Positions 25,597 to 34,113 of a stretch of 64,000 nucleotides of DNA are shown here, one piece after another. Position numbers and translations under genes: made by a program. The notes under the pieces were generated by a model. That model was given only the letters and a program-made list of their open reading frames with translations, had not been told where the DNA came from and did no database searches. Positions within the stretch are counted from its first letter, which is position 1. Each line of letters begins with the position of its first letter. The stretch spans positions 2,775,030-2,839,029 of the forward strand of contig NZ_CP064788.1 of assembly GCF_017094525.1 (NCBI RefSeq). The letters are read 5' to 3'. The stretch is from Halapricum desulfuricans. GTDB lineage: Archaea; Halobacteriota; Halobacteria; Halobacteriales; Haloarculaceae.

Positions 25597-26739
25597 TCAC
25601 AGTCCCGGAACGGCCAGCGGCGTCTTGACGGCGGCCATCAGGATCACGTACCGGAGCAGGAACCCGCCGACGAGCACGAGCGTGTACTTCAGCGCGTAGC
25701 CGCCGGTCAGCAGTCGCTCGCCCCACAGCGTCTCGCCGACGTCGGTGAACTGATGCAGCATCGTCACCGTGATCGAGAGGACGACCGGAAGCCCTGTCCC
25801 CAGGATCAACACGCCGCCGACGAACTCCAGCCCGTAGGTGCCGAACAGCGCGGTCTCGGTCACGTTCGCGGCGACGTCCGGGGAACTGGCCAGATACGAC
25901 ACCAGCAGCCCGATCGCCACCAGTTCCACGACGATGATCGCGTCGTCGGTCAGGCAGAACCGGTGGTTGGTCCGGGTCAGCGCGCCGCCGCTGGCGACCG
26001 TCCCAAGAAGGGCCGCCGAGATTCCCGTCGAAACGCCGCTCAACAGGAAGATGAAGGGCAGGTACGTCCGCTCCCACAGCGGGACGACCGCGACGTCGCT
26101 CAGCAACATCGCCGTGTACGCGATGAGCAGCAGCGCGAGCGCCCCGCCGACGAGCCGGAACGCGCCGTGGACGCGGCTGGGCGGGCGCGTCGTGTCGGCG
26201 ATCGTATCCAGCAGCCACACGATCCCGCGGTCCGCCGACCACGGTGCGACGCCGTCGATCCAGCCGAGGATCCGCCGAGGGAACATGCTCAGGCCGGACT
26301 GGGACTGCAGGTTCGCCCCGAAGTGCAGCCACAGCGTCTCCAACGCCGCGACGACCGTGAACAGCACGATCACCCACGTCCCGATGACCAGCCACGAGCC
26401 GAAGTTGGTGAAAAGCACCGGGAACGTGAGCGCGCGCAGCGGCGCACCCAGGTGCGACAGCAGGGCGACGCCGCCGACGGCGATCGAGAGGACGCTGAGC
26501 ACCGATCCCCAGCGAGCGGTCTCGGCGCAGGCGTAGCGGTGCTCGTCGTCGTCGGTCCTGGCGAGCAGGATCTTGCCGAGCCAGCTGTCCGTGTCCATCA
26601 GGCTCTTCATCAGGCTCGCCCACGAGGAGGTCACGTACGCCCCGCCGGCGGTGCCTCCGAGGAAGAGATACAGCGCGATGAACTGTGCCCAGTGGACGTG
26701 GGGCAGCCAGAGCCATTCCGAGCCACCTGTGACACTCAT
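25597..26739 (-). CDS. NrfD/PsrC-type membrane anchor of the reductase
   Basis: 380 residues with eight to ten helices. The start WLPHVHWAQFIALYLFLGGTAGG is the characteristic first helix of NrfD/PsrC proteins, which exchange electrons with membrane quinone without binding haem. GALALLLIAYTAMLLSD and FLLSGVSTGISAALLG are further family segments. It should dock the ferredoxin subunit at the outer membrane face. It lies 2 bp after the Fe-S gene and 2 bp before the chaperone gene. Confidence 0.87.
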   Translation of the reverse strand: MSVTGGSEWLWLPHVHWAQFIALYLFLGGTAGGAYVTSSWASLMKSLMDTDSWLGKILLARTDDDEHRYACAETARWGSVLSVLSIAVGGVALLSHLGAPLRALTFPVLFTNFGSWLVIGTWVIVLFTVVAALETLWLHFGANLQSQSGLSMFPRRILGWIDGVAPWSADRGIVWLLDTIADTTRPPSRVHGAFRLVGGALALLLIAYTAMLLSDVAVVPLWERTYLPFIFLLSGVSTGISAALLGTVASGGALTRTNHRFCLTDDAIIVVELVAIGLLVSYLASSPDVAANVTETALFGTYGLEFVGGVLILGTGLPVVLSITVTMLHQFTDVGETLWGERLLTGGYALKYTLVLVGGFLLRYVILMAAVKTPLAVPGL

Positions 26740-26741
26740 GG

Positions 26742-27410
26742 TTAGTCCCCTGCGTTGTCAGGCGTCGCGGCGTGTTCGACCATATCGAGGTTTTCCTCGC
26801 CCTGGAACGGCTCGACGATGACCCGCTCGTTGTTCGATTTGAACCGCTCGGCCGCCGCCTGGGAGGCCTCTTTGACCATCTCTTTCTCCGGCCCGGCCTT
26901 GATTGCTCCGCCAACGCAGTCGGAGACGCAGTTGGGCTGGATCGGGTTGTCCTGCTCGTTTTTCGACTCCGCGCCCGCACCGCTGCCCGGCCCCTGATCG
27001 AGACACATGTTACACTTCGACATCAGCCCGTTGTCGCCGTAGGTCGGCGCGCCGAACGGGCACGCCCAGCCACAGTACTTGCAGCCGATGCACTTGTCCT
27101 GATCGATGGTCACGATCCCGTCGCTGTCGCGCTTGACGATCGCCTCCGTCGGGCAGACCTCCTCGCAGGGCGCGTCGTGACAGTGCATACACGACATCGA
27201 GATCGGGACGTTCTCGATCGGCGAGGACGTGTCGGCGTCGTACTCCTCGGACGCGGGGTGGGTCCCCTTCTCGTGGTGGGTAACGGTCCGCCAGTCGTCG
27301 GCGTCGGAATCCCGGCCGTGGAACTGCTTGCAGGAGATCGAACACGCGTGACAGCCGATACATCGGTTGGGATCGAAGTAGAACACCCAGTGGTCCTGTC
27401 TGTCAGCCAT
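26742..27410 (-). CDS. Four-cluster ferredoxin subunit (DmsB/PsrB-like)
   Basis: 222 residues with the four Cys groups of the DmsB/PsrB/NrfC family: CIGCHACSISC, CMHCHDAPCEEVC, CIGCKYCGWAC and a more divergent CNMC with PNCVSDC. These bind four [4Fe-4S] clusters that pass electrons between the quinone-reactive anchor and the molybdenum subunit. It has no signal peptide of its own, so it is expected to travel with the Tat-exported catalytic subunit. An acidic insert (GSGAGAESKNEQDN) precedes the last cluster. Confidence 0.92.
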   Translation of the reverse strand: MADRQDHWVFYFDPNRCIGCHACSISCKQFHGRDSDADDWRTVTHHEKGTHPASEEYDADTSSPIENVPISMSCMHCHDAPCEEVCPTEAIVKRDSDGIVTIDQDKCIGCKYCGWACPFGAPTYGDNGLMSKCNMCLDQGPGSGAGAESKNEQDNPIQPNCVSDCVGGAIKAGPEKEMVKEASQAAAERFKSNNERVIVEPFQGEENLDMVEHAATPDNAGD

Positions 27411-27412
27411 GG

Positions 27413-29728
27413 TCAGTCACCCCCCGCCGGCGTTACGTCGACCGCGATGTGTCTGTCTACCTGTCCCGTGATCGGATCCATCTGTGTGTCGTGAAGGGTC
27501 ATCGTGTTCATTCCGTCCGCCGACCGCTCGCGGGCGTCCTCACCGGTCGTGATCGCCGAGGTCTGGCCGAACCCGTACTGTGAGGTGACGAACCCGGGCC
27601 GTGCGCGCTCGGTGACGATCGCCATGAGATCGCCGCTGCCGCTCTTGGATTCGATCGTCACCAGATCGCCCGTCTCGATACCGCGCTCCTCGGCATCCCG
27701 CGGGTGGAGATAGAGGTAGTTCCCGCGGTAGTCCTCCTCGCTCAACTGGTTTCGCTTGGCGAACTGGTCCTGCAGTCGCTCGTGGGGCTGGTTGCTCCCG
27801 TGGGAGAAAAACACCGAGCGAACGTCGGTGAACTCCAGGGGGTACTCCTCGGAGGTCGAATCGCCGTACGTGCCCGGCGAGATCCACTCGGGGGCCGTGT
27901 CCATCCCGGCCTCCTCGGCGGCCGTCGCGAACGACGATACCTGATCGAGGTCGAATCGGAAGGTGAAGTCCTCGCCGTACTGCTCGTAATCGTACTCCTC
28001 GAGGAGCTCGTAGTTCGTCTCGCCGCTATCGAGCTCTTCGAGGGTCAGATCCAGCGTCGAGAGCTGGTCGTCGATGTACTCCTCGTGGGAATCCCACTGC
28101 TGGAAGATCGTCCAGTCGTCGTTGTCCGTCCGCTCGGCCATCGCGTCGGCGATCCCGGTCAGGATGTCGAAGTCGGGCTTGGTGTTCCACTGCGGATCGA
28201 CGGCGGCTTTCGAGCCCGTGATCCACTTGTGGTTGGGGTAGGCACTCCAGTTGCCGGTCCCGAGGGTGTCTTTCTCCAGCTGGGTCGCCTCCGGCAGGAC
28301 AATGTCCGCCCGCCGGGAGACGCCATTCCAGTAGGCGTCGATCGAGATGACCAGATCCATCGCCTCGATCGCCTCGATCCACGCGTCGGCGTTGCCGTCT
28401 TTCAGCGGGTCGTCGTGGTGACAGACGATCCCGTTGATGTGGTCGTTGTCGACCATCTCCGGGACGAGGTTGTGCGCGATCCCCTCGATGTGCCGGACGG
28501 GGTAGTCGGAATACTCGTCGTATTTCTTGAGCGCCGGCTCCTTGTACTCGGCGCGCGGCGTGTAGTCCTCCTCACAGACCTGGCCGAACGATGCCGTCGC
28601 GGGGTACTTCCAGAGCCGGAGCCCGCCGGGCCTGTCGATATTGCCGACCAGGCCGTTGAGCGCGGTGATGTTCTGGGTCGCCTTCCAGCCGTTGCCGGCC
28701 TGTGCCGTCCCCGTCCAGACGGAGATACCCGCCTGCGGGGCGGCCTCGGCGAACCCGCGTGCGACCCGCCGGATCTGGTCGGCGTCCAGACCAGTGATCT
28801 CGGCCGCCTCCTCGGGGGGCATCTCGGCGGCCGCCTCCCGATAGGCCTCGAAGCCGTAGGTGTGGTTCTCGACGAATTCCTCGTCGTACAGCTCCTCCTC
28901 GATGATGACGTTAGCCATCGCGAGCGCCAGCGCCCCGTCCGTCCGGGGCTCGATCGGCATCCACTCGTCGGACTTCTGGGCCGTGATCGTGTGCTGTGGG
29001 TCGATCGTGACCAGCGTCGCGCCGTTCTCCTCGATCGCCTCGAGGACGCCCTTGGCCTCGAACTGACCGGCGAAGGAGTTCAGAATGTTCCGGCCCCAGG
29101 CGATGATGTACTCGGAGTTCTGGTAGTCAGGGACGCGATTGTTCGAGCCGACGCCCATCATCCCACCGGTGACGAACGTCGGGCCGGCACAGACGTGGAT
29201 CCCGCGGCTGATCCGCTCGGGCGAGCCGTAGAGGTCCCGCCAGACCGTCCGGAAGATGCTCGTCTCGGCCCAGCTAGTGGCGTCGAGGAACGTCTCCGAA
29301 CCGTTCTCCTCGGCGAACGCGACCAGCCGTTTCGCGGTCTCCTCGAAGGCCGTCTCCCAGTCCACCTTCCGGAGAGTCCCGTCCTCGTCCCGAATGTGGG
29401 GCTCTTTGATCCGCTTTGGGTCGTGGGTCTTGTCCAGTTGTGCCAGTCCTTTCGGACAGAGCGTCCCCTCGGTGTCCGGCCCGGCACTCCCGCGCGGATG
29501 GCCGTCGACGCCCGTGAGGTTGACGACGGTTCCGTCCTGAACGTAGGCTTTCTGTCCGCAGTTGTGGCTGCACATCCAGCAGTTGCCGAACGCCGTCGAC
29601 AGCTCGCCGGACGGGGCGCTGTCCGTCCCATCGCCGGAGAGACAGCCACCGAGGGCCGCTGCCCCAGCAGCCGCGCCGGCCGTCTTCAGCAGGTTTCGAC
29701 GAGTGAGCGTCCCCTCGCGTTCACTCAT
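27413..29728 (-). CDS. Molybdopterin oxidoreductase, probable polysulfide/thiosulfate-type catalytic subunit
   Basis: 771 residues. A Tat signal with TRRNLLK and a lipobox-like LGGC starts the protein. The Fe-S site is Cys50, Cys53, Cys57 and Cys91 (NCWMCSHNCG, LCPKG). At the position of the molybdenum ligand the sequence reads RGIHVCAGP, giving Cys180; DMSO and TMAO reductases have Ser there, whereas polysulfide, thiosulfate, arsenate and nitrate enzymes use Cys. Further family blocks are ADIVLPEATQLEKD and the C-terminal molydopterin-dinucleotide domain (YLHPRDAEERGIETGDLV). ATG 29728 is chosen because it places the twin arginine correctly. It is first of a five-gene operon with 2-bp spacings. 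The exact substrate is inference. Confidence 0.85.
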   Translation of the reverse strand: MSEREGTLTRRNLLKTAGAAAGAAALGGCLSGDGTDSAPSGELSTAFGNCWMCSHNCGQKAYVQDGTVVNLTGVDGHPRGSAGPDTEGTLCPKGLAQLDKTHDPKRIKEPHIRDEDGTLRKVDWETAFEETAKRLVAFAEENGSETFLDATSWAETSIFRTVWRDLYGSPERISRGIHVCAGPTFVTGGMMGVGSNNRVPDYQNSEYIIAWGRNILNSFAGQFEAKGVLEAIEENGATLVTIDPQHTITAQKSDEWMPIEPRTDGALALAMANVIIEEELYDEEFVENHTYGFEAYREAAAEMPPEEAAEITGLDADQIRRVARGFAEAAPQAGISVWTGTAQAGNGWKATQNITALNGLVGNIDRPGGLRLWKYPATASFGQVCEEDYTPRAEYKEPALKKYDEYSDYPVRHIEGIAHNLVPEMVDNDHINGIVCHHDDPLKDGNADAWIEAIEAMDLVISIDAYWNGVSRRADIVLPEATQLEKDTLGTGNWSAYPNHKWITGSKAAVDPQWNTKPDFDILTGIADAMAERTDNDDWTIFQQWDSHEEYIDDQLSTLDLTLEELDSGETNYELLEEYDYEQYGEDFTFRFDLDQVSSFATAAEEAGMDTAPEWISPGTYGDSTSEEYPLEFTDVRSVFFSHGSNQPHERLQDQFAKRNQLSEEDYRGNYLYLHPRDAEERGIETGDLVTIESKSGSGDLMAIVTERARPGFVTSQYGFGQTSAITTGEDARERSADGMNTMTLHDTQMDPITGQVDRHIAVDVTPAGGD

Positions 29729-29875
29729 CGGAACCACTCCAGCAGCCGCCAGAACGACTCGGTCGGTCATCGCACGCGTCGCACCGTTCGAAATCCGCTG
29801 TCGAGATCTGCATTGCCACGATCATGACTCTCCCATACCTCTAGAGAGCACTCGTACCAGCAAAGCCGACACTCG

Positions 29876-29898
29876 GGATAAATTAAGGTTTTATATAC
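29876..29898 (-). promoter_or_regulatory. Promoter block of the reductase operon
   Basis: On the minus strand the TATA element GTATATAAAA is followed by CCTTAATTTATCC. The same arrangement, 19 of 23 positions, precedes the rhodanese gene at 31715-31737. The leader to the chosen ATG is about 140 bases, long for a haloarchaeon, leaving room for operators. Confidence 0.55.
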
Positions 29899-29960
29899 TC
29901 CGGGTCGGGGTCGCGCACACAGTCTTGTTCGATAAATCCAAGAATAGACAACAACGCTTT

Positions 29961-29974
29961 GTACCGGGCGGTAC
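29961..29974. promoter_or_regulatory. Palindrome upstream of the 86-residue protein
   Basis: GTACCGGGCGGTAC has perfect 5-bp arms around GGGC and sits 20 bp before the ATG at 29995, within the divergent region shared with the reductase operon. It could be an operator for one of the nearby HTH regulators. Confidence 0.3.
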
Positions 29975-29994
29975 AAGTTTACCTGTGAGACAAC

Positions 29995-30255
29995 ATGGCT
30001 ACTGAACGGTCCGATTCGCTCGACACGCTAGTTCGGGTCGCGGAAGGAGAAGACGACCTCACGAAAGCGGGGTTCGAGGAGATCGTCGACTCGATGGAGA
30101 CGCGAAAGAAGTACAGCGTCGAGTCGTACAACATGCTCTGCACGTCGGCCGACGTGGTGGTCGTCTGTGATATGGACACCCAGGAGTTCATCCAGATCGA
30201 GATCCCCCAGGACGCAGCGCCCGAGGACGAAGTTATCGTCACCCGGGACGCCTGA
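29995..30255 (+). CDS. Small acidic protein next to the reductase operon
   Basis: 86 residues beginning MATERSDSLDTLVRVAEGED, predicted as two or three helices followed by beta strands (SADVVVVCDMDTQEFIQIEIP). A single MLC and a VCD cysteine are present. I do not recognise the family. Its divergent placement against the reductase operon, with an intervening palindrome, suggests an accessory or regulatory role. A type C inverted-repeat element follows within a few bases of its stop. Confidence 0.6.
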   Translation: MATERSDSLDTLVRVAEGEDDLTKAGFEEIVDSMETRKKYSVESYNMLCTSADVVVVCDMDTQEFIQIEIPQDAAPEDEVIVTRDA

Positions 30256-30256
30256 T

Positions 30257-30325
30257 AGTAACCGTCGTACCTCCCTTCCGGGTGCACCGCACGCGTGCAC
30301 CGGTAAATCGGTACAACGGTCACGA
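30257..30325. repeat. Inverted-repeat 3'-end element, copy C
   Basis: Arms starting GTAACCGTCGTACC (left) and ending GTACAACGGTCAC (right) pair over 24 bp with seven mismatches and enclose a strong GTGCAC / GTGCAC inner stem. The right arm contains CCGGTAAATCGGTAC. It begins 2 bp after the stop of the 86-residue protein and lies before the convergent rhodanese stop. Confidence 0.65.
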
Positions 30326-30403
30326 TGATCGCTGCCGATAGCGAGTCTCTCGAAAAACGTTTCTTTCGAGTGCCGTCGTGACGCGATTTCGTACGATGTC
30401 GGA

Positions 30404-31675
30404 TCAGGACCCGCAGCCGAATCCGCCACCGCCGGTGTCGCCGCCCATGTACTCGATGTCGGCCTTTTTAACCTGGTTCGACGAGAGCTGCGCGAGTTTG
30501 GTCAGTTCCTGATTGAGGTCGGACTGGATTTCGAGTCCCGTCGCGGTCGGTTCACCCTCCGTCCGGTCGTCGATGTCCACCCGCCAAGCGTCGTTCGGCG
30601 TGGGCGTGTTCTCGGCGTTGTAGTGGTTCCACTGCTTGGAGACGGAACCGTCGTAGACAGCCACGTTGTCGTACCCGAGGATGCCGTCTAGCGCGAAGAA
30701 GGCGATCGCGGCCCGGTAGCCGCTGCCACAGAAAGTGACGACCTTCTGTCCCTCTTCGACGCCGTCCAGCCCCCAGACGTGCTCTTCGATCGTGCTTGCG
30801 TCCTGCCAGGGAGCGTCCGCCTTGAAGCTGTCCGCCTGCAGGTAGCTGGCCGGCGGGTCGGCGGTCGATCCGGTCGGTCGCGGCGTGGCGTCCCCTCGGA
30901 GGTCGAGGAACGCGGCGTCGCTCTCGCCGGCGTTTTTGGCGTCGACCTCCTGAATCATCTGATTCAGACCGAACCGGAGCCCGTAGTTCGGCGTCCCGAA
31001 CGCCTTGACGGTGTAGGCACAGGTCGGCGCGTCTGGTGCTTCGAACTCCAGATTGTACTGCTCGCCGTATGCCGTCTTCCCGCCGTTGAGAACTTTCACG
31101 CGCTCTCGCGGGAAGCCCCAGTATCGCATCGTCCAGTAGGCCCGGGCGACGACGTACGGTGCCGATCCCGTGAGAACGACTGTCGTGTTCTGTCCGACAC
31201 CGGCGCTCTGGAGGACGGCGTCCATCACCGAGCCGCTCGGGACGAGCGTCGGAGTCTCCGCGAGCCCTTCGAGCCGTTTCTCGGTGAGCGCTGCAGCCCC
31301 CTCTGCGTCCTCGGTCGACCACTTGAGCGCACCCGGTACGTGCCCACCGTCGTAACCCGACGTGTCGAGCGTCAGAACGACGACGCGTTCTTCGGCGGTG
31401 TCGTTCGTGTTCACCAGGCCCGCGTCCTGCCATTCCTTCAGCGTCGCGGGTTCGATCAGCGCGCTCTCAGTCGCTGTCGGATCGGGTTGCTCCGTCTGCT
31501 GTGGCTCGGTCGTTTGCTGTGGCTCGGTCGTTTGCTGTGGCTCGGTCGTGGTCGTCGCATCTGTCGGTTCGGTCGTCGCCCCTCCGTTGTCGCCACCGGA
31601 ACAGCCAGCGATCGCGGCGGCACCGGCGGCACCGGACAGTGTGAGGAACGTTCGGCGGTCGAGTTCGCGTGCCAT
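30404..31675 (-). CDS. Exported double-rhodanese lipoprotein (sulfurtransferase-like)
   Basis: 423 residues. A Tat signal (DRRTFLTLSG) with lipobox IAGC leads to a Thr/Glu/Gln-rich linker containing three TTEPQQ repeats. Two rhodanese domains follow: the first (about 90-225) has VVLTGSAPYVVARAYW at the active-site loop with no Cys, while the second (about 240-385) has VVTFCGSGYRA, a proper CxxxxxR-type loop. The protein ends in a glycine-rich GGDTGGGGFGCGS with a lone Cys. It should sit outside the membrane and may handle sulfane sulfur. ATG 31675 gives a normal Tat n-region; ATG 31687 adds four residues. Confidence 0.82.
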   Translation of the reverse strand: MARELDRRTFLTLSGAAGAAAIAGCSGGDNGGATTEPTDATTTTEPQQTTEPQQTTEPQQTEQPDPTATESALIEPATLKEWQDAGLVNTNDTAEERVVVLTLDTSGYDGGHVPGALKWSTEDAEGAAALTEKRLEGLAETPTLVPSGSVMDAVLQSAGVGQNTTVVLTGSAPYVVARAYWTMRYWGFPRERVKVLNGGKTAYGEQYNLEFEAPDAPTCAYTVKAFGTPNYGLRFGLNQMIQEVDAKNAGESDAAFLDLRGDATPRPTGSTADPPASYLQADSFKADAPWQDASTIEEHVWGLDGVEEGQKVVTFCGSGYRAAIAFFALDGILGYDNVAVYDGSVSKQWNHYNAENTPTPNDAWRVDIDDRTEGEPTATGLEIQSDLNQELTKLAQLSSNQVKKADIEYMGGDTGGGGFGCGS

Positions 31676-31714
31676 ATCTGTACACATGGCTTCTGGTTGG
31701 ATCGGTCTAGCTCT

Positions 31715-31737
31715 GGATCAATTTGGGCTTTATATAC
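31715..31737 (-). promoter_or_regulatory. Promoter block of the rhodanese gene
   Basis: GTATATAAAG followed by CCCAAATTGATCC on the minus strand, matching the reductase operon promoter at 29876-29898 in 19 of 23 positions. It lies about 40-60 bp before the start. Confidence 0.55.
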
Positions 31738-31788
31738 CCGCTCCGCGATCGGCCCGGTTCCACGGTCGTCGGACCCGAAGCGGACCGA

Positions 31789-32448
31789 TCAGTCGACGTC
31801 GTCCCAGCAGTCACACTCCACCGAGAGCTGGCGAAGGACGTTACCTTCCGCCCGGCGGAGGCGCTGTGACAGCGCCGAGGTTGAGATGCCGATCCGGTCG
31901 GCCAGCTCGGCCAGCGAGACGTCGGCGTCCGGGTCGTAATACCCCATCTCCTGTGCGTGGTAGACGGCTTCGCGCTGCTTGCGGGTGAGCGCGGAGACGT
32001 CGACCGAGCAGTCCTCGTTGAACTCCGACCGGTCCGTCGAGACGATGCTCCGGAGCGAGACGTTATCACACACTGACCGGATGTCACTCACGAGATCGGC
32101 GACGGCCTGGGTGTCGGCGACGTAGGTCTCGACGACGAACGACCCCTCGTTGATCTCCCGGTAGCGCGGGAGACAGCCGTGCTCGCCGAACACCTTTCCC
32201 GGACAGTGATCGCAGAGCTGGTTCTCAAAATACTGGGTCGAGACATTCTCCTGCGCAGGATCACGAACCACGGCGTCGACGTTACAGACCTCCTCGCTGA
32301 GGCGCACGTCGATCCCGATGACCTCACCCTCCATGCGGTCCAGCCGACAGGGGCCGCCCCGCTCGATCTCCAGAACGACCCGCATCTCCCGGTCCTCGAC
32401 TGGCGGGTCGATCGGAGCGCTTTCCCGTCCGATCCGGTTGATCGCCAT
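31789..32448 (-). CDS. HTH-10 regulator with a cysteine-rich sensor part
   Basis: 219 residues. The N-terminal part (1-150) is a mixed alpha/beta sensor region containing [18 protein letters not shown], three clustered cysteines that could hold a metal or Fe-S centre or react with sulfur species. The C-terminal HTH-10 domain reads [19 protein letters not shown] followed by [26 protein letters not shown] 32448 opens the conserved region; the frame continues upstream without similarity. Position beside the rhodanese and reductase genes suggests it controls them. Confidence 0.82.
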   Translation of the reverse strand: MAINRIGRESAPIDPPVEDREMRVVLEIERGGPCRLDRMEGEVIGIDVRLSEEVCNVDAVVRDPAQENVSTQYFENQLCDHCPGKVFGEHGCLPRYREINEGSFVVETYVADTQAVADLVSDIRSVCDNVSLRSIVSTDRSEFNEDCSVDVSALTRKQREAVYHAQEMGYYDPDADVSLAELADRIGISTSALSQRLRRAEGNVLRQLSVECDCWDDVD

Positions 32449-32607
32449 ATCCGGTATATCGGATCTACCACTCAAATGAACGGGGTCGTTTCTCACGTAC
32501 TGGAAACATCCGTGATCGATCAGCAGGGTCCGGCGACGAGTCTCGCTCGTGTCGCCTGCGCACGCAGACGCAAAAGGCCTATGCGAGCCTGTGCCGACCA
32601 CAGTGGT

Positions 32608-32979
32608 ATGAGCGAGACAGAGCCGAGACTGGCCTTCGAGGACAACGAGTACCTGCCGGCGGTCGCCCAGGACGCCGACAGCGGCGAGGTCCTCATGCTC
32701 GCGTACGTCACGCCCGAAGCGCTGGAACGGACCCGCGAGACCGGCCGCGCCCATTACTACTCGCGGAGTCGGGACGAACTCTGGGAGAAAGGAGCCACGA
32801 GCGGCCACACCCAGCACGTCGAAGAGATCCGGGTCGACTGCGACGGCGACGCCCTGCTGTACCTGATCGACCAGGAGGGCGGGGCCTGTCACACGGGGTA
32901 TCACAGTTGCTTCTACCGGACGATCGACGGCGACGTGGTCAGCGAGAAGGTGTTCGATCCCGATGACGTCTACGAGTGA
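32608..32979 (+). CDS. hisI: Phosphoribosyl-AMP cyclohydrolase
   Basis: A 123-residue HisI, third step of histidine biosynthesis, opening the adenine ring of PR-AMP. The start region [20 protein letters not shown] and the block [20 protein letters not shown] are diagnostic. Metal ligands are in [16 protein letters not shown] followed by [10 protein letters not shown]. It is single-domain (no HisE fusion). The last 17 bases overlap the next gene. Confidence 0.95.
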   Translation: MSETEPRLAFEDNEYLPAVAQDADSGEVLMLAYVTPEALERTRETGRAHYYSRSRDELWEKGATSGHTQHVEEIRVDCDGDALLYLIDQEGGACHTGYHSCFYRTIDGDVVSEKVFDPDDVYE

Positions 32980-34102
32980 AGCGTCGGTCGACGAACTGAT
33001 CGAGCGCTACCGGCGTCGCGCGGACGCCTACGGGGAGGCCTGCGACCGGGTCGAGGAAGCCGGCGAGGACCGACTGCAACGGCTCGCGGGGTACTACGAC
33101 GAACTCACGGGGCTGTTCGACCGCTACGAGTCGCGGATCGTCAGCGACGGCGAGAGCGAGGTCGACATGGAGGCGTTCATCGAGTATCAGGACGAGCTGG
33201 CCCACTTCTTCGAGCACCTGCCCGAGGACCTGCCCCACCGCGAGGACTTCGAGGCGATCGACGACATGATGCACGAGCGCTATCTCAAGCACTCGGACTT
33301 CGAAGCCGCCCGCGAGGCGCTGTCGCCGGTCGCCGATCTGGTCGGCCGTCTCGAGGAGCGTGCTCGGGCCGAAGAACGCCTCGCCGAGGCGAGACGCGAC
33401 CTCGAACGGCGGCGGCGAGAGATCGACGAGCGGATCGACGACCGCGAGCGGCTGATCGAGTTCGGCGAGGCCGATCTGGACGCGCCAGTCGAACGGCTCC
33501 GCGAGCCGATCGAAACCTACGACGAGGCTGTCGTGGACGCCTTCGAGACGTTCACCGGCGAGGCGAGTGCCCGCGAAGTGCTTTCGTTCGTCGAATCGAC
33601 GGCCGCGTTCCCCCTGATCGAGTACCGCGAGCCGCCCGAGGACCTCCTCGAGTACGTCCGAACCTCCGGGGCCGGGGCCGAGTCCATCCCACAACTGCTC
33701 GAGTACGCCGACTACTCGGTCTCGAAACTCGATCACTACGTCGAGGACGCTCGCGCGCTCAAGCGCAACGTCGCGACGCACCGGACCTACCTGCAGCGAC
33801 TCGACGGCGATCCGCTGACAATCGGCTGGCCGCCGCCGACCGCTGCGGCGCTGCAGTTCCGGTGTCGGGAGCTCGTCTCCGTCGTCGACCGGTTCGACCC
33901 GCCGGACACGGTGCTGGCCGCACTGCACGACGTTCGGGCGCTCGCCCGGCGCGAGGACTACGAGCGGCTGCGAGAGAGCGCCGTCGCCAGAGAGCGACTC
34001 GACGACGACGAACGCGAGCGGCTCAAGCGCGGCGAGATCCGGGACGAGCTCGAACAGTTGCGCGAACGGTACGAGCGACTCGCGAGCGTTCTCGACGAGT
34101 AG
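32963..34102 (+). CDS. Acidic coiled-coil protein (DUF7118-like)
   Basis: 379 residues, almost entirely helical and very rich in Glu, Arg and Ala. Long coiled-coil stretches lie at about 100-165 ([20 protein letters not shown]) and 335-379. No catalytic motif or membrane segment is visible. It starts inside the end of hisI (17-bp overlap), so it is translationally coupled to it. The family seems confined to haloarchaea; a structural or chromosome-associated role is only a guess. Confidence 0.72.
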   Translation: MTSTSEASVDELIERYRRRADAYGEACDRVEEAGEDRLQRLAGYYDELTGLFDRYESRIVSDGESEVDMEAFIEYQDELAHFFEHLPEDLPHREDFEAIDDMMHERYLKHSDFEAAREALSPVADLVGRLEERARAEERLAEARRDLERRRREIDERIDDRERLIEFGEADLDAPVERLREPIETYDEAVVDAFETFTGEASAREVLSFVESTAAFPLIEYREPPEDLLEYVRTSGAGAESIPQLLEYADYSVSKLDHYVEDARALKRNVATHRTYLQRLDGDPLTIGWPPPTAAALQFRCRELVSVVDRFDPPDTVLAALHDVRALARREDYERLRESAVARERLDDDERERLKRGEIRDELEQLRERYERLASVLDE

Positions 34103-34113
34103 GACGGCAGCGG

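Noticed and set aside
24564-29728. Calling the operon a DMSO reductase
   Set aside because: The presence of a TorD chaperone and HTH-10 regulator is compatible with dms operons, but the Cys at the molybdenum-ligand position and the rhodanese neighbour favour a sulfur-compound reductase.
27704-29827. A 700-codon plus-strand frame antisense to the molybdopterin subunit
   Set aside because: It mirrors the conserved minus-strand gene, has no recognisable domain and would require the complementary strand of the Fe-S and Mo motifs to code.
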